Source: Halomonas litopenaei (lineage in GTDB: Bacteria > Pseudomonadota > Gammaproteobacteria > Pseudomonadales > Halomonadaceae). Taken from it: a DNA stretch of 64,000 nt. Made by a program: the position numbers and the translations under genes. The notes below the pieces were generated by a model. The model did no database searches. It was not told the DNA's origin and saw only the letters and a program-made list of their open reading frames with translations. The stretch spans positions 219,752-283,751 of the forward strand of contig NZ_PXNS01000003.1 of NCBI RefSeq assembly GCF_003045775.1, given 5' to 3'. Shown here one piece after another: positions 7,593 to 17,044 of this stretch (position 1 is its first letter; each line of letters opens with the position of its first letter).

Positions 7593-8522
7593 TCACCCCA
7601 GTGCCAGCGGCCTGGCCTCGCGGCTATTCGCAGCCCAGGGGCCTGCACCGCTCAGACGCTGGCGCAAGAGCCCCGCCAGGGCTTCCACCGCCGGCCATGA
7701 GGCTGCGGCGATGCGCCGGCTGAAGTACAGGCAGGCGTCACTGGTACCCAGGTGGGGCAGGCCCTCGGCCTCATCCAGCACGCGCATGCGCGGCGTCAGC
7801 CGCTGGCGATCGAGGATGCTCACGGCCAGGCCGACCTCCACGGCCTTTTCCACCGCATGGATGCTGGTACTGGTGAAGACCGCGTACCAGTCGCGCCCCT
7901 GACTCTCCAGGGCCTCGACCCCGAGCGAGCGGAATGGGCAGTCCAGCGGATGCAGCGCCAGCGGTAACGGCGCCTCGTCGGCGACGCGAAACTCACGGGA
8001 CGCCGCCCACACCGGCGAGGTCTGCCACAGCGTTTCGCCATTGGTCAGCTGATGCGGACGGTCCAGCGCCACCGCCAGCGACAGCTCACCGCGCTCCAGG
8101 CGCCGGGCCAGCTCTCCACTGGGCGCCGTGACCGCCTCGAGCAGCACATTGGGGTGGCTGGCCAGAAAATCAGGCAGCACCTGCTCGACCAGATGCGGGG
8201 CGTAGCCCTCCGGCATGCCGAAGCGCACCCGCCCGCTGAGTCCCTGTCCGGTCAGTCGCGCCACCAGGCCGTCGTGCTGGCGCAGCAGCTCACGCGCCTC
8301 CTGCAGCAAGGCCTCGCCGGCCGGCGACGGCGACACTCCGCGCGGCCCGCGGATCAGCAGGCGCGCATCGAGACGCTGCTCGAGGCGCTTGATCTGCATG
8401 CTCAAGGCACTGACGGTGCGGTGTCGCAACTCCGCCGCCGCCGCCAGACTGCCCTGCTGGGCCACCGTCACAAAGCTGCGCAGCGCCTCCAGATCCAGCG
8501 CCGCTCCCGTGTTCTCGGTCAT
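7593..8522 (-). CDS. LysR family transcriptional regulator
   Basis: 309 residues with an N-terminal winged helix-turn-helix (about 8-67; SLAAAAELRHRTVSALSMQIKRLE) and a C-terminal effector-binding fold (about 95-295). It is divergent from an EamA-type exporter gene across a 168-bp spacer that contains a perfect palindrome, so it most likely controls that exporter and itself. Neither the inducing ligand nor the exported compound can be read from sequence. The start ATG at 8522 gives the normal LysR length. Confidence 0.85.
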   Translation of the reverse strand: MTENTGAALDLEALRSFVTVAQQGSLAAAAELRHRTVSALSMQIKRLEQRLDARLLIRGPRGVSPSPAGEALLQEARELLRQHDGLVARLTGQGLSGRVRFGMPEGYAPHLVEQVLPDFLASHPNVLLEAVTAPSGELARRLERGELSLAVALDRPHQLTNGETLWQTSPVWAASREFRVADEAPLPLALHPLDCPFRSLGVEALESQGRDWYAVFTSTSIHAVEKAVEVGLAVSILDRQRLTPRMRVLDEAEGLPHLGTSDACLYFSRRIAAASWPAVEALAGLLRQRLSGAGPWAANSREARPLALG

Positions 8523-8561
8523 CGTTGCTCCCCCTATGGCGCCAGACCACCCTACCCGAAG

Positions 8562-8580
8562 ACTTCAATATTATTGAAGT
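8562..8580. promoter_or_regulatory. Perfect palindrome, likely LysR operator
   Basis: ACTTCAATATTATTGAAGT is a perfect inverted repeat with 8-bp arms around ATT. It lies 40 bp upstream of the LysR start and 111 bp upstream of the divergent exporter, the usual place for a LysR box. Confidence 0.65.
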
Positions 8581-8690
8581 CAGCGTGAAAAACGTTTCGC
8601 TACTCGAAAGGCTAGCACCACGGCAGACTGCTCATCCAGCGCTTCGTCTATCCAGCGCTGCCGTCATCCACCCGTGCTCAAGGAGGCCCC

Positions 8691-9827
8691 ATGCAGACGC
8701 TGCTACCCCGCCTGATCCCCCTGCTCCACCAGCTTCCCCGGCAGCTGGGCAAGCACTCGGGTGCCTTGATGGTCGCCACGGGCTTCGTGGTCTGCTGGAG
8801 CAGCGGTTTCGTCGGCAGTCGCATGGCGGTGGACCTGGACGTGCCGGTGATGGGGCTCTATGCCTGGCGCTTTGCCCTGGCAACCCTGCTGGCCTGGATG
8901 CTGGTGGTCTGTCGTCTGGGCCATCCGGGGCATCGCCCGAGCTGGCGCCAGGCAGGCCACGAGTTGCTGACCGGTGGTCTGACGGTGGGCGTCTACCTGC
9001 TGACGATGCTGGTGGCGGTGGCCGAAGGTGTGAGCGCCTCGGTGGCGGCGCTGATCGGCGCGCTGCAGCCGCTGGCGGCGGCACTGCTGGCACGGCACCT
9101 GCTCAAGGAGCGCAGCGACAGCGCACAATGGTGGGGCATGGGGGTAGCGACGCTCGGCGCCATGGCGATGATCGCTGGCGACATGCGCAGCGTCGGCGGC
9201 GCCCCCTGGTGGGCCTACCTGCTGCCGCTGGTCGCGGTCGCCGCGGTATCGATCGGCAGCATCCTGACGCCGCCGGCGACCGCCAGGCCCGGCGAGGAGA
9301 ATGGCGGTGTGGTGCCGCTGTCACTGATCACCCGCCTGGCGCTGCAGCTGAGCGCGGCAACGCTGGTGTTCATGCTGGCGGCGGTGATGCTCGAACCAGG
9401 CCTGCCGGCGCTGCCTCCGGCGACGCTGGACGCCTGGCTGACCATTGGCTGGCTGGTGGTGCTGGCCACCTTCGGTGGCTACGGCTTCTTCGTGGCGTGC
9501 CTGGGGCGCTTCGGGGTGACCCCGACCTCGGCGCTGATCGCGCTGACCCCGGCGGTGACGCTGTTGATGACGCTTTCGCTGTTCGGCGAGCGCCCGGATG
9601 GGCTGGGCCTGGCGGGACTGGTGCTGTCGCTGGGTGGCGCCCTGTGGGCGCTGGCGGCCGGGCGACGCGGCCAGGGCCGCGCCGCCGATGCCGGCGTCAG
9701 TCGACGCGGCGGAAGATCAGGTCCCAGACACCGTGACCGAGCCGTTCGCCCCGCGCCTCGAACTTGGTCAGCGGACGAAAGTCGGGACGCGGCACATAGG
9801 GCGCCGTCTCCGGGGTCGCGGTATTGA
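8691..9827 (+). CDS. EamA/DMT family exporter with C-terminal extension
   Basis: 378 residues. Residues about 25-325 form ten membrane helices in two EamA halves ([15 protein letters not shown] at the start; [28 protein letters not shown] late), typical of small-molecule exporters. The last 50 or so residues are Arg-rich and unlike the family. They lie in a 131-bp overlap with the 3' end of the convergent trmB gene, so the true stop may have been lost by a frameshift. Divergence from a LysR gene suggests regulated efflux of an unknown metabolite. Confidence 0.8.
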   Translation: MQTLLPRLIPLLHQLPRQLGKHSGALMVATGFVVCWSSGFVGSRMAVDLDVPVMGLYAWRFALATLLAWMLVVCRLGHPGHRPSWRQAGHELLTGGLTVGVYLLTMLVAVAEGVSASVAALIGALQPLAAALLARHLLKERSDSAQWWGMGVATLGAMAMIAGDMRSVGGAPWWAYLLPLVAVAAVSIGSILTPPATARPGEENGGVVPLSLITRLALQLSAATLVFMLAAVMLEPGLPALPPATLDAWLTIGWLVVLATFGGYGFFVACLGRFGVTPTSALIALTPAVTLLMTLSLFGERPDGLGLAGLVLSLGGALWALAAGRRGQGRAADAGVSRRGGRSGPRHRDRAVRPAPRTWSADESRDAAHRAPSPGSRY

Positions 9828-10443
9828 GGTAGCCCGGGGCTGCCTCCATCACCTCGGCCATCCATTCGGCGTAGGCTTCCCAGTCGGTGGCCATGTGCAG
9901 GGTTCCACCGCTGGCCAGGCGAGTCCGCACCAGCTCGACGAACGCCGGCTGGACGATGCGCCGCTTGTGATGCTTCTTCTTCGGCCAGGGGTCGGGAAAG
10001 AACAGCTGCAGGGTGGTCAGGCTGCCCTCGGGCAGGCACTGCTCCAGCACCGCCAGGGCATCCTCGCGGTAGACCCGCAGGTTGGTCAGCCCACGCTTGT
10101 CGGCTTCGTCGAGCAACTTGCCGACGCCCGGGGCGTGTACCTCGATCCCGATGAAGTCGGTGTCCGGGTGGGTCTCGGCCTGCTCGATCAGCGAGGCTCC
10201 CATGCCGAAGCCGATCTCGACCACCCTGGGCGCCTGGCGGCCGAACAGCGCATCGAGGTCCTGGCGCCCCTGGGCGAGGGTCAGTCCCAGCCGCGGCCAG
10301 ACTTCCTCAAGCCCACGGGTCTGCGCCTGGGTCATGCGCCCGGCCCGCAGCACATAGCTCTTGATACCACGGCGATGCAGCGGTGCGTCCGGTCCTTCAG
10401 GGCCGGTGGTCTTGCCCTCGTCGGGGCGGTCTTGGTCGGTCAT
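9697..10443 (-). CDS. trmB: tRNA (guanine-N7-)-methyltransferase TrmB
   Basis: 248 residues. The protein transfers a methyl group from S-adenosylmethionine to G46 of tRNA. SAM-binding motif I reads [10 protein letters not shown] (about residue 75), and the family signature [15 protein letters not shown] is intact near residue 150. I take the ATG at 10443; the longer reading frame upstream adds 61 Arg/Pro-rich residues with no family support. It follows thiG on the same strand 85 bp downstream, the same thiS-thiG-trmB order that I recall from pseudomonads. Confidence 0.93.
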   Translation of the reverse strand: MTDQDRPDEGKTTGPEGPDAPLHRRGIKSYVLRAGRMTQAQTRGLEEVWPRLGLTLAQGRQDLDALFGRQAPRVVEIGFGMGASLIEQAETHPDTDFIGIEVHAPGVGKLLDEADKRGLTNLRVYREDALAVLEQCLPEGSLTTLQLFFPDPWPKKKHHKRRIVQPAFVELVRTRLASGGTLHMATDWEAYAEWMAEVMEAAPGYLNTATPETAPYVPRPDFRPLTKFEARGERLGHGVWDLIFRRVD

Positions 10444-10528
10444 GATGATGTCTGGGGGCGTGGTGAAAGTGTCAGGGCGAGGAAGCTGAGCAGGAGCGGC
10501 AGGCCGGGCCTTGCCGCTCCTGCGGGCT

Positions 10529-11323
10529 TCAGGCGTTGATGCGGCCGGCGAACGGCGATGACGCCTCGGCGCCGCGACGCGGCATGCGACCGGCGAGAAA
10601 CGCCTGGCGCCCCGCCTGCACGGCATGCTTCATGGCCTCGGCCATCAGCACCGGCTGGCGCGCGTGGGCGATGGCGGAGTTCATCAGCACGCCGTCACAA
10701 CCGAGCTCCATGGCCAGGGCTGCCTCGGAGGCGGTGCCGATCCCGGCATCGATCAGCACCGGGACCTTGGCCTGCTCGATGATCAGGCGCACATTGTGCG
10801 GATTCTGGATGCCGTGGCCGGAGCCGATCAGCGAGCCCAGCGGCATTACCGCGCAGCAGCCGATGGCCTCAAGCTCCCTGGCGACGATGGGGTCGTCACT
10901 GGTGTAGACCATCACGTCGAAGCCATCGGCGACCAGCGTCTCGGCGGCCTTGAGGGTCTCCACCACATTGGGATAGAGGGTGTTGTCGTCCCCCAGCACC
11001 TCGAGCTTGACCAGCTTGTGGCCGTCGAGCAGTTCCCGCGCCAGCCGACAGGTGCGCACGGCATCCTTGGCGTTGTAGCAACCGGCGGTATTGGGCAGCA
11101 GGGTATAGCGCTCCGGCGGCACCACGTCGAGCAGGTTGGGCTCACCGGCCTCCTGACCCAGGTTGGTGCGACGCACCGCGAAGGTCACGACATCGGCGCC
11201 GCTGGCGGCGATCGCCTCGCCGGTCTCGTCGAAGTCCTTGTACTTGCCGGTGCCCACCAAGAGACGCGAGGAAAAGGCGTGGTCGGCGACCCGCAGCGGG
11301 CTGTCCTGAAAGATGTCGGTCAT
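10529..11323 (-). CDS. thiG: Thiazole synthase ThiG
   Basis: 264 residues forming a TIM barrel. ThiG builds the thiazole phosphate ring of thiamine from deoxyxylulose 5-phosphate, dehydroglycine and the sulfur carried by ThiS. Family blocks include [11 protein letters not shown] near the start, [14 protein letters not shown] with the lysine expected to form the imine, and the phosphate-binding [13 protein letters not shown] and [11 protein letters not shown] segments. AAGGA lies before the ATG at 11323. The sulfur carrier gene thiS is immediately upstream, and the substrate source dxs is about 23 kb away. Confidence 0.95.
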   Translation of the reverse strand: MTDIFQDSPLRVADHAFSSRLLVGTGKYKDFDETGEAIAASGADVVTFAVRRTNLGQEAGEPNLLDVVPPERYTLLPNTAGCYNAKDAVRTCRLARELLDGHKLVKLEVLGDDNTLYPNVVETLKAAETLVADGFDVMVYTSDDPIVARELEAIGCCAVMPLGSLIGSGHGIQNPHNVRLIIEQAKVPVLIDAGIGTASEAALAMELGCDGVLMNSAIAHARQPVLMAEAMKHAVQAGRQAFLAGRMPRRGAEASSPFAGRINA

Positions 11324-11409
11324 GCTCAAGTCCTTCTCACGAAACGGAACCAGGCCGCCTTCGAGCGGCACCTCTATAGTCGTCGGTATCTGCTGGCGGG
11401 TGGTTCGCC

Positions 11410-11610
11410 TCAGCCGCCGCCGATGGCATGGACGATCTCGATGCGATCGCCATCCGCCAGGCGGGTCTCGCCGTGCTGGCTGCGCGGCAGGATGTCCTCG
11501 TTGAGCTCGACGGCGATGCGGCGCCCGCCCAGACCCAGGGCGTCGATCAACTCCGCCACGGTCTGCTCGCGGTCGAGGGCGTGGGGCTCACCATTTAGCT
11601 GAATCTGCAT
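11410..11610 (-). CDS. thiS: Sulfur carrier protein ThiS
   Basis: 66 residues with the ubiquitin-like (beta-grasp) fold of ThiS and the required Gly-Gly end (HAIGGG). The C-terminal glycine is adenylated and converted to a thiocarboxylate, which supplies sulfur to ThiG. The ATG at 11610 gives the usual size; a longer start at 11646 is possible but unneeded. It lies 86 bp upstream of thiG on the same strand, and the two form a small thiamine operon. I see no TPP riboswitch-like leader in the short upstream region. Confidence 0.93.
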   Translation of the reverse strand: MQIQLNGEPHALDREQTVAELIDALGLGGRRIAVELNEDILPRSQHGETRLADGDRIEIVHAIGGG

Positions 11611-11716
11611 GGCCACCTCATTATCAAGATGTCGCGGGGGCAACATTGTAGCGGCTCGGGCCGCCGCGGGGTACGGTTGAGGGCAGATTCCTCTCTCTCG
11701 TCGTCAAGGAGCCTCG

Positions 11717-12109
11717 ATGCCGGATCGTCACTGGTGGATCACCCTCGCCCTGTCCGGCGCCCTGATGGTGGCGCTCGGCGCCTTCGCCGCCCATGGCCTC
11801 GACGGTCGCCTGCCTGAGCGTCTGACCGCCGCCTTTACCACCGGGGTGCGCTACCAGGCCTGGCACACCCTGGCTGGCCTGGCGCTGCTGGCCTGGCGGG
11901 CCCAGCAGCCGCTGGCCGCCCAGCTGACGGCACTGAGGCTGTGGTCGGCAGGTATCCTGCTGTTCTCGGGGTCGCTGTACGCCATGGCCCTGGTCGGGCT
12001 CTACGGCGTCGGGCTCGGCCCACTGGGGCTGATCACACCGCTCGGCGGCGTGCTGTTGCTGCTTGGCTGGCTGGCGCTGGCCTGGGGACTATGGCGAGCC
12101 CGCGTGTGA
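11717..12109 (+). CDS. DUF423 family small membrane protein (YgdD type)
   Basis: 130 residues with four hydrophobic helices. The start region (ALSGALMVALGAFAAHGL) and the ARG-like turn between helices match the DUF423/YgdD family, inner-membrane proteins of unknown function that are common in gammaproteobacteria. CAAGGAG precedes the ATG. It is divergent from thiS and convergent with the next gene, from which its stop is separated by only 9 bp. No function can be proposed from the neighbours. Confidence 0.85.
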   Translation: MPDRHWWITLALSGALMVALGAFAAHGLDGRLPERLTAAFTTGVRYQAWHTLAGLALLAWRAQQPLAAQLTALRLWSAGILLFSGSLYAMALVGLYGVGLGPLGLITPLGGVLLLLGWLALAWGLWRARV

Positions 12110-12118
12110 GATAGCCTC

Positions 12119-12532
12119 TCAGTCGTTATCGGGCAGTACGTAGGTCGCCGTCACGTGCGCCACCGGCGCCTCGTCTCCGTCAGAGAACAGCTCCACCTCA
12201 CCCACCGCCAGGCGGCGTCCCAACTTGATCAAGCGGGCGTTGGCGATCAGATCGCGATCACCCCGGGCGCGCCGTAGAAAGTGGCAGTTGAGGTTGCTGG
12301 TGACCGCCATGGGCTCCGGCCCGATCTGGGCCAGGATGGCCACGTACAGGCAGACGTCCGCCAGTCCCATCATGGTCGGGCCGGAGACGCTGGCGCCGGG
12401 CCGCAAGTGTTCATCCTCGATGGCCAGGCTCATGGTGGCCCGCATCTCCGAGACGGCTTCGATGGTGCCCATGCGCTGGGGAAAGACGTCGTCCAGAAAA
12501 TCCTCGATGGCGGCGGCGGTCATCACGGTCAT
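12119..12532 (-). CDS. PaaI/HGG-motif hotdog-fold thioesterase
   Basis: 137 residues with a single hotdog fold. The core segment SVSGPTMMGLADVCLYVAIL corresponds to the HGG-type active-site helix of PaaI thioesterases, although the His-Gly-Gly is replaced by Ser-Gly-Pro. The protein probably hydrolyses an acyl-CoA. The ATG at 12532 follows an AGGGAGAGA ribosome site; the longer frame upstream is not protein-like. The substrate is unknown. The altered motif makes the exact activity less certain. Confidence 0.75.
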   Translation of the reverse strand: MTVMTAAAIEDFLDDVFPQRMGTIEAVSEMRATMSLAIEDEHLRPGASVSGPTMMGLADVCLYVAILAQIGPEPMAVTSNLNCHFLRRARGDRDLIANARLIKLGRRLAVGEVELFSDGDEAPVAHVTATYVLPDND

Positions 12533-12640
12533 GGTTCTCTCCCTGAAGGCAATCCGGCTCGTGATAGCTTCACCATAACTCAAGCCCGGATACGACGCCT
12601 CAACGCCCTCGCTGCTGTGCGCTTTCCCCTCGACACAACG

Positions 12641-12670
12641 ACACACCCCCGGGGAGGCCCGGGGGTGTGT
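12641..12670. terminator. 13-bp perfect hairpin downstream of glcB
   Basis: ACACACCCCCGGG pairs perfectly with CCCGGGGGTGTGT around a GAGG loop, 63 bp past the glcB stop on the minus strand. No T-run follows on either strand. It is either a terminator that acts without a long U-tract or a 3' stabiliser for glcB mRNA. Confidence 0.6.
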
Positions 12671-12732
12671 CCAGGGAACCGCCGTCTGGATCGCGGCGTT
12701 TGCTTGGCGTACTCGGTGGCGTCCCGAGTGTG

Positions 12733-14919
12733 TTACTTCGCCTTGTGGACCTGACGCCAGTGGTGCAGCAGCGGTTCGGTGTAGCCGGCCGGCTGCTCAC
12801 GCCCCTTGAAGATCAGGTCGCTGGCCGCCTGGAAGGCGGTGGACTTGTCGAAGTCAGGGCTCATCGGGGTGTAGGCCGGGTCGCCTTCGTTCTGACCGTC
12901 CACCACCTTGGCCATGCGCTTGAGGGTCTCTTCCACACGCGCCGCGTCGACTACGCCGTGGTACAGCCAGTTGGCAATGTGCTGGCTGGAGATCCGCAGG
13001 GTAGCGCGATCTTCCATCAGGCCCACGTCGTGGATGTCAGGCACCTTGGAGGCGCCGACGCCCTGCTCGACCCAGCGCACCACGTAGCCGAGGATGCCCT
13101 GACAGTTGTTGTCGAGCTCCTGCTGGATCTCGTCGTCGCTCCAGTCGGCGGAGGCGACCACCGGCACGGTCAGCAGCGCCTTGAGCAGATCGTCGCGCTG
13201 CTCGCTTTCGTCCAGTTCCTCGAGTTCGCGCTGGACCTGGGCCACGTCGACCTGGTGGTAGTGCAGGGCATGCAGCGCTGCAGCGGTGGGAGACGGCACC
13301 CAGGCGGTGTTGGCGCCCGACTTGGGGTGGCCGATCTTCTGCTCGATCATCGCCGCCATCAGGTCCGGCATGGCCCACATGCCCTTGCCGATCTGGGCGC
13401 GTCCGCGCAGGCCGCAGGCCAGTCCGACCAGCACGTTGCTGCGCTCGTAGGCCTGAATCCAGTCGGCGCCCTTCATGTCGCCCTTGCGCAGCATGGGGCC
13501 CGCCTCCATGGCGGTGTGCATCTCGTCACCGGTGCGATCGAGGAAGCCGGTGTTGATGAACACCACCCTGCTGGTGGCCTCGTTGATGCAGGCCTTGAGG
13601 TTGACCGAGGTGCGGCGCTCCTCGTCCATGATGCCCATCTTGAGGGTATTGCGGGCCATGCCCAGCAGGTCTTCGACACGCCCGAACAGGGTGTTGGCGA
13701 AGGCCACTTCCTTGGGACCGTGCATCTTCGGCTTGACGATATAGACGGAGCCGGTGCGCGAGTTGCGCGGCTGATCGTCACCCTTGTTGAGGTCATGCAG
13801 GGCGATCAGCGACGTCATGATGGCGTCGAGAATGCCCTCGGGCATTTCGTTGCCGTCGGCGTCGAGCACCGCCGGGTTGGTCATCAGGTGACCCACGTTG
13901 CGCACGAACAGCAGCGAGCGTCCCGGCAGGGTCAGCTCGGAACCATCCGGCGTGACGTAGTCGCGATCCGGATTCAGGCGACGGGTGAAGGAACTGCCGC
14001 CCTTGGCCACCTCGGCGGTGAGGTCACCCTTCATCAGACCCAGCCAGCTGGCGTAGACGCCCACCTTGTCCTCGGCATCCACCGCCGCCACGGAGTCTTC
14101 GCAGTCCATGATGGAGGTCAGCGCGGCTTCCACCACCACGTCCTTGACGTGGGCCGGGTCGGTCTTGCCGATGGGGTGGCTGTCATCGACCTGGATTTCC
14201 AGATGCAGGCCATGGTGGGACAGCAGCACGGCACTCGGCGCGGAGGCGTCGCCCTGGTAGCCCACCAGCTTGCCCGGCTCCTTCAGGCCGGTCTCGCGGC
14301 CGCCGTCCAGAGACACCACCAGGTGGCCATCGCGCAGGAAGTACTTGACCGCGTCACGGTGGGAGCCGGTCGCCAGCGGTGCCGCCTGGTCCAGCACATT
14401 GCGGGCGTAGGCCACGACCTTCTCGCCGCGCTTGGGGTTGAAGCTCGAGCCCTTCTCGCAGCCATCCTCTTCGCTGATCACGTCGGTGCCGTACAGCGCG
14501 TCGTAGAGGCTACCCCAACGCGCGTTGGCGGCGTTCAGCGAGTAGCGTGCGTTGTTCACCGGCACCACCAGCTGGGGGCCCGCCTGGGAAGCGATCTCGC
14601 GATCCACGTTTTCGGTGGTCACCTCGACCTTGGCCGGCGGATCGACCAGATAGCCGATTTCCTTGAGGAAGGCCTGGTAGGCGGCCATGTCGTTGACCGG
14701 CCCCGGGTGCTCACTGTGCCAGGCCGAGAGTTTCTGCTGCAGCGCGTCGCGCTCGGCCAGCAGGGCCTGGTTGGTCGGCGTCAGGTCGTGGAAGATGGCA
14801 TCGACGCCCTTCCAGAAGGCATCGGCATCGATCCCCGTGCCAGGCAGCGCCTGTTCGGTGATGAACTGGTCCAGCTCGGCGGCCACCTGCAGGCGATGGC
14901 GAGAAATGCGTTGCGTCAT
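12733..14919 (-). CDS. glcB: Malate synthase G
   Basis: 728 residues, the length of the monomeric G isoform (E. coli 723). It condenses glyoxylate with acetyl-CoA to give malate and CoA in glyoxylate and glycolate metabolism. Family blocks are plain: [19 protein letters not shown], the acidic metal-binding stretch [17 protein letters not shown] and the late [20 protein letters not shown]. The ATG at 14919 has GAGGAG nine bases upstream. It stands alone with its own promoter and palindromic operator upstream and a long hairpin downstream. No isocitrate lyase or glycolate oxidase gene is nearby. Confidence 0.95.
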   Translation of the reverse strand: MTQRISRHRLQVAAELDQFITEQALPGTGIDADAFWKGVDAIFHDLTPTNQALLAERDALQQKLSAWHSEHPGPVNDMAAYQAFLKEIGYLVDPPAKVEVTTENVDREIASQAGPQLVVPVNNARYSLNAANARWGSLYDALYGTDVISEEDGCEKGSSFNPKRGEKVVAYARNVLDQAAPLATGSHRDAVKYFLRDGHLVVSLDGGRETGLKEPGKLVGYQGDASAPSAVLLSHHGLHLEIQVDDSHPIGKTDPAHVKDVVVEAALTSIMDCEDSVAAVDAEDKVGVYASWLGLMKGDLTAEVAKGGSSFTRRLNPDRDYVTPDGSELTLPGRSLLFVRNVGHLMTNPAVLDADGNEMPEGILDAIMTSLIALHDLNKGDDQPRNSRTGSVYIVKPKMHGPKEVAFANTLFGRVEDLLGMARNTLKMGIMDEERRTSVNLKACINEATSRVVFINTGFLDRTGDEMHTAMEAGPMLRKGDMKGADWIQAYERSNVLVGLACGLRGRAQIGKGMWAMPDLMAAMIEQKIGHPKSGANTAWVPSPTAAALHALHYHQVDVAQVQRELEELDESEQRDDLLKALLTVPVVASADWSDDEIQQELDNNCQGILGYVVRWVEQGVGASKVPDIHDVGLMEDRATLRISSQHIANWLYHGVVDAARVEETLKRMAKVVDGQNEGDPAYTPMSPDFDKSTAFQAASDLIFKGREQPAGYTEPLLHHWRQVHKAK

Positions 14920-14996
14920 TGGGTCTAGCTCCTCGTTGGGCCTTGGGTGCCCCCCTGGCACCTTCCAGCCGGACAGGGGAAAAGGTGACTGCTCCA

Positions 14997-15030
14997 GAAT
15001 GATTTTGTGGAAAATCATTCCATTTGTAAA
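14997..15030 (-). promoter_or_regulatory. glcB promoter overlapped by a palindromic operator
   Basis: On the minus strand TTTACA (15030-15025) and CAAAAT (15007-15002) form -35 and -10 elements exactly 17 bases apart. A perfect inverted repeat with 10-bp arms (GAATGATTTT at 14997-15006, AAAATCATTC at 15011-15020) covers the -10 and part of the spacer, as expected for a repressor site. Confidence 0.6.
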
Positions 15031-15392
15031 CCGAAAACCCCGCTCTACCGCTCAAGGCTAGACCAAATGATGAGCTGTCGAGGGCCTTGTCGATTGGGAA
15101 ACAGTGGTGCCGAACTCGCTGGGTCGCTAGCATGGAACAGGCAAGGAAGCCCAGACAGGAAGGTGTTGACGTGTGCTGGCGACTCCCTCATCTGACGCCG
15201 AAGGCCATACCTCCATGGCACAGGTGAGCAACGACGGCCTCCGGACGGTGTCAGAAGAAGCAGGTGGCCAACGATTGGTCAGGGTGCAACCAGGCGCAGG
15301 GTGATGGCGCTACCCTCCACGCCATCTGACCGTCCCAGCACAACCGAGTGCCGAGCAACGCACGCCACCGCCCCTTCCCAGCGGAGGACGCT
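15031..15392. other. Intergenic region without visible gene
   Basis: About 360 bp between the divergent glcB and hydrolase genes. I see no coding sequence, RNA gene or repeat; it presumably contains the promoter of the hydrolase gene. Confidence 0.6.
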
Positions 15393-16415
15393 ATGACCGA
15401 CTACACGCCCCTTGAGACCATCGAACGGCTGACCCCGGTGGCAAGACAAGGCGAAGGCTTGGTGGCGACAGCCGCCCCGGCCATGGCAACGACCCTTGAA
15501 CGCTATCTGGCGCACTATCGGCTCGATGTCCTGCTCACCGAAGGGGTAACGCTGCACGCGGGTAATATCGAGACGCCACGCTTCCGCCTGTGGACTCAGG
15601 TATGGCGCCCACCCCGCCCTCGGGGCACCGCGGTGGTGGTTCACGGCTACTACGACCACCTGGGCCTGTACCGCCACCTGCTCGAGCTGCTGCTGGAACT
15701 CGAGCTCACGGTGGTGCTGTGGGATCTGCCGGGACACGGGCTGTCCAGTGGGGATCGTGCCGACATCGACGACTTTGCCGACTACGGCGACTGCCTGCGT
15801 ACGCTTCAACAGCACCTGAGCGAAGCCGGCCTGGCCCAGGGACCTTGGGTCGGCGTCGGTCAGAGCACCGGCGGCGCCATCCTGGCCACCGATGCCCTGA
15901 GCCGGGGCGATGACGGCCACTGGTCGGCGCTGGTGCTGCTGGCGCCCCTGGTCAGACCCTGGGGCTGGACCCGAGCAGCCTGGGTCCATCGCCTGGTCAG
16001 CCCCTTTGTCTCCAGCGTGCCGCGCAAGTTTAGGGCGAACACCAATGATGACGACTTCGCCACCTTTCTGCGCGAACAGGACCCGCTCCAGCCCGTGCGC
16101 CTGCCCACCGGCTGGGTCAGCGCCATGCGCCGCTGGATGCCCCGCCTGATGCAGCTGCCCCCGTGCCAGCTACCGACCCTGATCCTGCAAGGCGAGAAGG
16201 ACCTGACGGTGGACGGGCCCTGGAATCTGGCGGTACTCGGCAAGAAGTTTCCCGGCGCGCACATCTGCTGTCACCCGCAAGCCCGCCACCATCTGGTCAA
16301 CGAGGCCGAGGCCATCCGCCTGGACCTTTTCGCCGAAGTGCGCCAATTTCTGGAACAACAGCTCAGTGAAGGGCCTCTACCGAAAAGGATGTCATCTCAA
16401 TGCCCAGACGCGTGA
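15393..16415 (+). CDS. Alpha/beta hydrolase, lysophospholipase or monoacylglycerol lipase type
   Basis: 340 residues. The oxyanion segment VVVHGYYDHLGLYRHLLELL, the GHGLSSGDR loop and the nucleophile elbow GQSTG (near residue 153) are those of the PldB/monoacylglycerol lipase group, with a late histidine in ARHHLVNE. It probably cleaves an acyl ester of a lipid. GGAGG precedes the ATG at 15393. Its end overlaps the next gene, a lipoprotein, by 16 bases, so the two are co-translated. Cytoplasmic, as no signal peptide is visible. Confidence 0.8.
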   Translation: MTDYTPLETIERLTPVARQGEGLVATAAPAMATTLERYLAHYRLDVLLTEGVTLHAGNIETPRFRLWTQVWRPPRPRGTAVVVHGYYDHLGLYRHLLELLLELELTVVLWDLPGHGLSSGDRADIDDFADYGDCLRTLQQHLSEAGLAQGPWVGVGQSTGGAILATDALSRGDDGHWSALVLLAPLVRPWGWTRAAWVHRLVSPFVSSVPRKFRANTNDDDFATFLREQDPLQPVRLPTGWVSAMRRWMPRLMQLPPCQLPTLILQGEKDLTVDGPWNLAVLGKKFPGAHICCHPQARHHLVNEAEAIRLDLFAEVRQFLEQQLSEGPLPKRMSSQCPDA

Positions 16416-16936
16416 CCCGACAGACGGTACACCGCGCCGGCAGCCACGCCTCCTTGCTGCCCTGGCTGGCGCTGGTGCTGCTGGTCTGGCTGGCCGGCTG
16501 TGCCAGCGCCCCCGAGCGCCCCGAGACGCTGCGCCAGGCGCTGCTGGGCCTTGGCCAACAGGCGGCCGAGCGGGTCGCCGAGGCGCCGGCCCTGGCAGGG
16601 GAAACCCTGGCCGATCAGGTGCTGCTGCTGTCCCCGCCCAAGGTCGACGAAAGGCTGGAGCTCGGCGTCGGCCGTGTCCAGGAGAGCCTGACCCGTGGCC
16701 TGCTGGCGATCGACGACGGCCCCCAGGTGCTGGACTGGCAGCCCGGTGATACCCCCGCCGCCGATACCAATCAATGGCTGGTCGATAGCCGACTGATCGC
16801 CGATGGCCCACGCCTGACGCTGTCTGACCGCGAGCTTTTGCCCTACCGCTTCGAACTCCGCCTGCGCCGCCCCGGCGACGGTGCCGCGCTGTGGTCCACG
16901 GTCATCAGCGGCGCCTTCGACGCCGACGCGCTCTAG
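16400..16936 (+). CDS. Lipoprotein of unknown function
   Basis: 178 residues. A basic N-terminus and hydrophobic helix end in the lipobox LAGC (Cys at about residue 34), so the protein should be lipidated and anchored to the inner or outer membrane facing the periplasm. The mature part is about 145 residues; the block LTLSDRELLPYRFELRLR and the ending ALWSTVISGAFD have the look of small curli- or LpoB-like lipoproteins, but I cannot assign a family. It overlaps the upstream hydrolase by 16 bases and is its probable operon partner. Confidence 0.75.
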   Translation: MPRRVTRQTVHRAGSHASLLPWLALVLLVWLAGCASAPERPETLRQALLGLGQQAAERVAEAPALAGETLADQVLLLSPPKVDERLELGVGRVQESLTRGLLAIDDGPQVLDWQPGDTPAADTNQWLVDSRLIADGPRLTLSDRELLPYRFELRLRRPGDGAALWSTVISGAFDADAL

Positions 16937-17044
16937 GGCTTGCTGAAAAGTGCCTGCGCTCGTCAACTTCTCGGGCGAAGCCTGGACCCGGGCAGGCGCT
17001 ATGCCTGGCGATAACGGGTGCATGGAGCGACCGTGCGGCGCCCG

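Noticed and set aside
12667..14928. 753-residue plus-strand frame opposite glcB
   Set aside because: Covers malate synthase G on the other strand exactly; composition (Val/His/Gly/Gln) is that of an antisense shadow.
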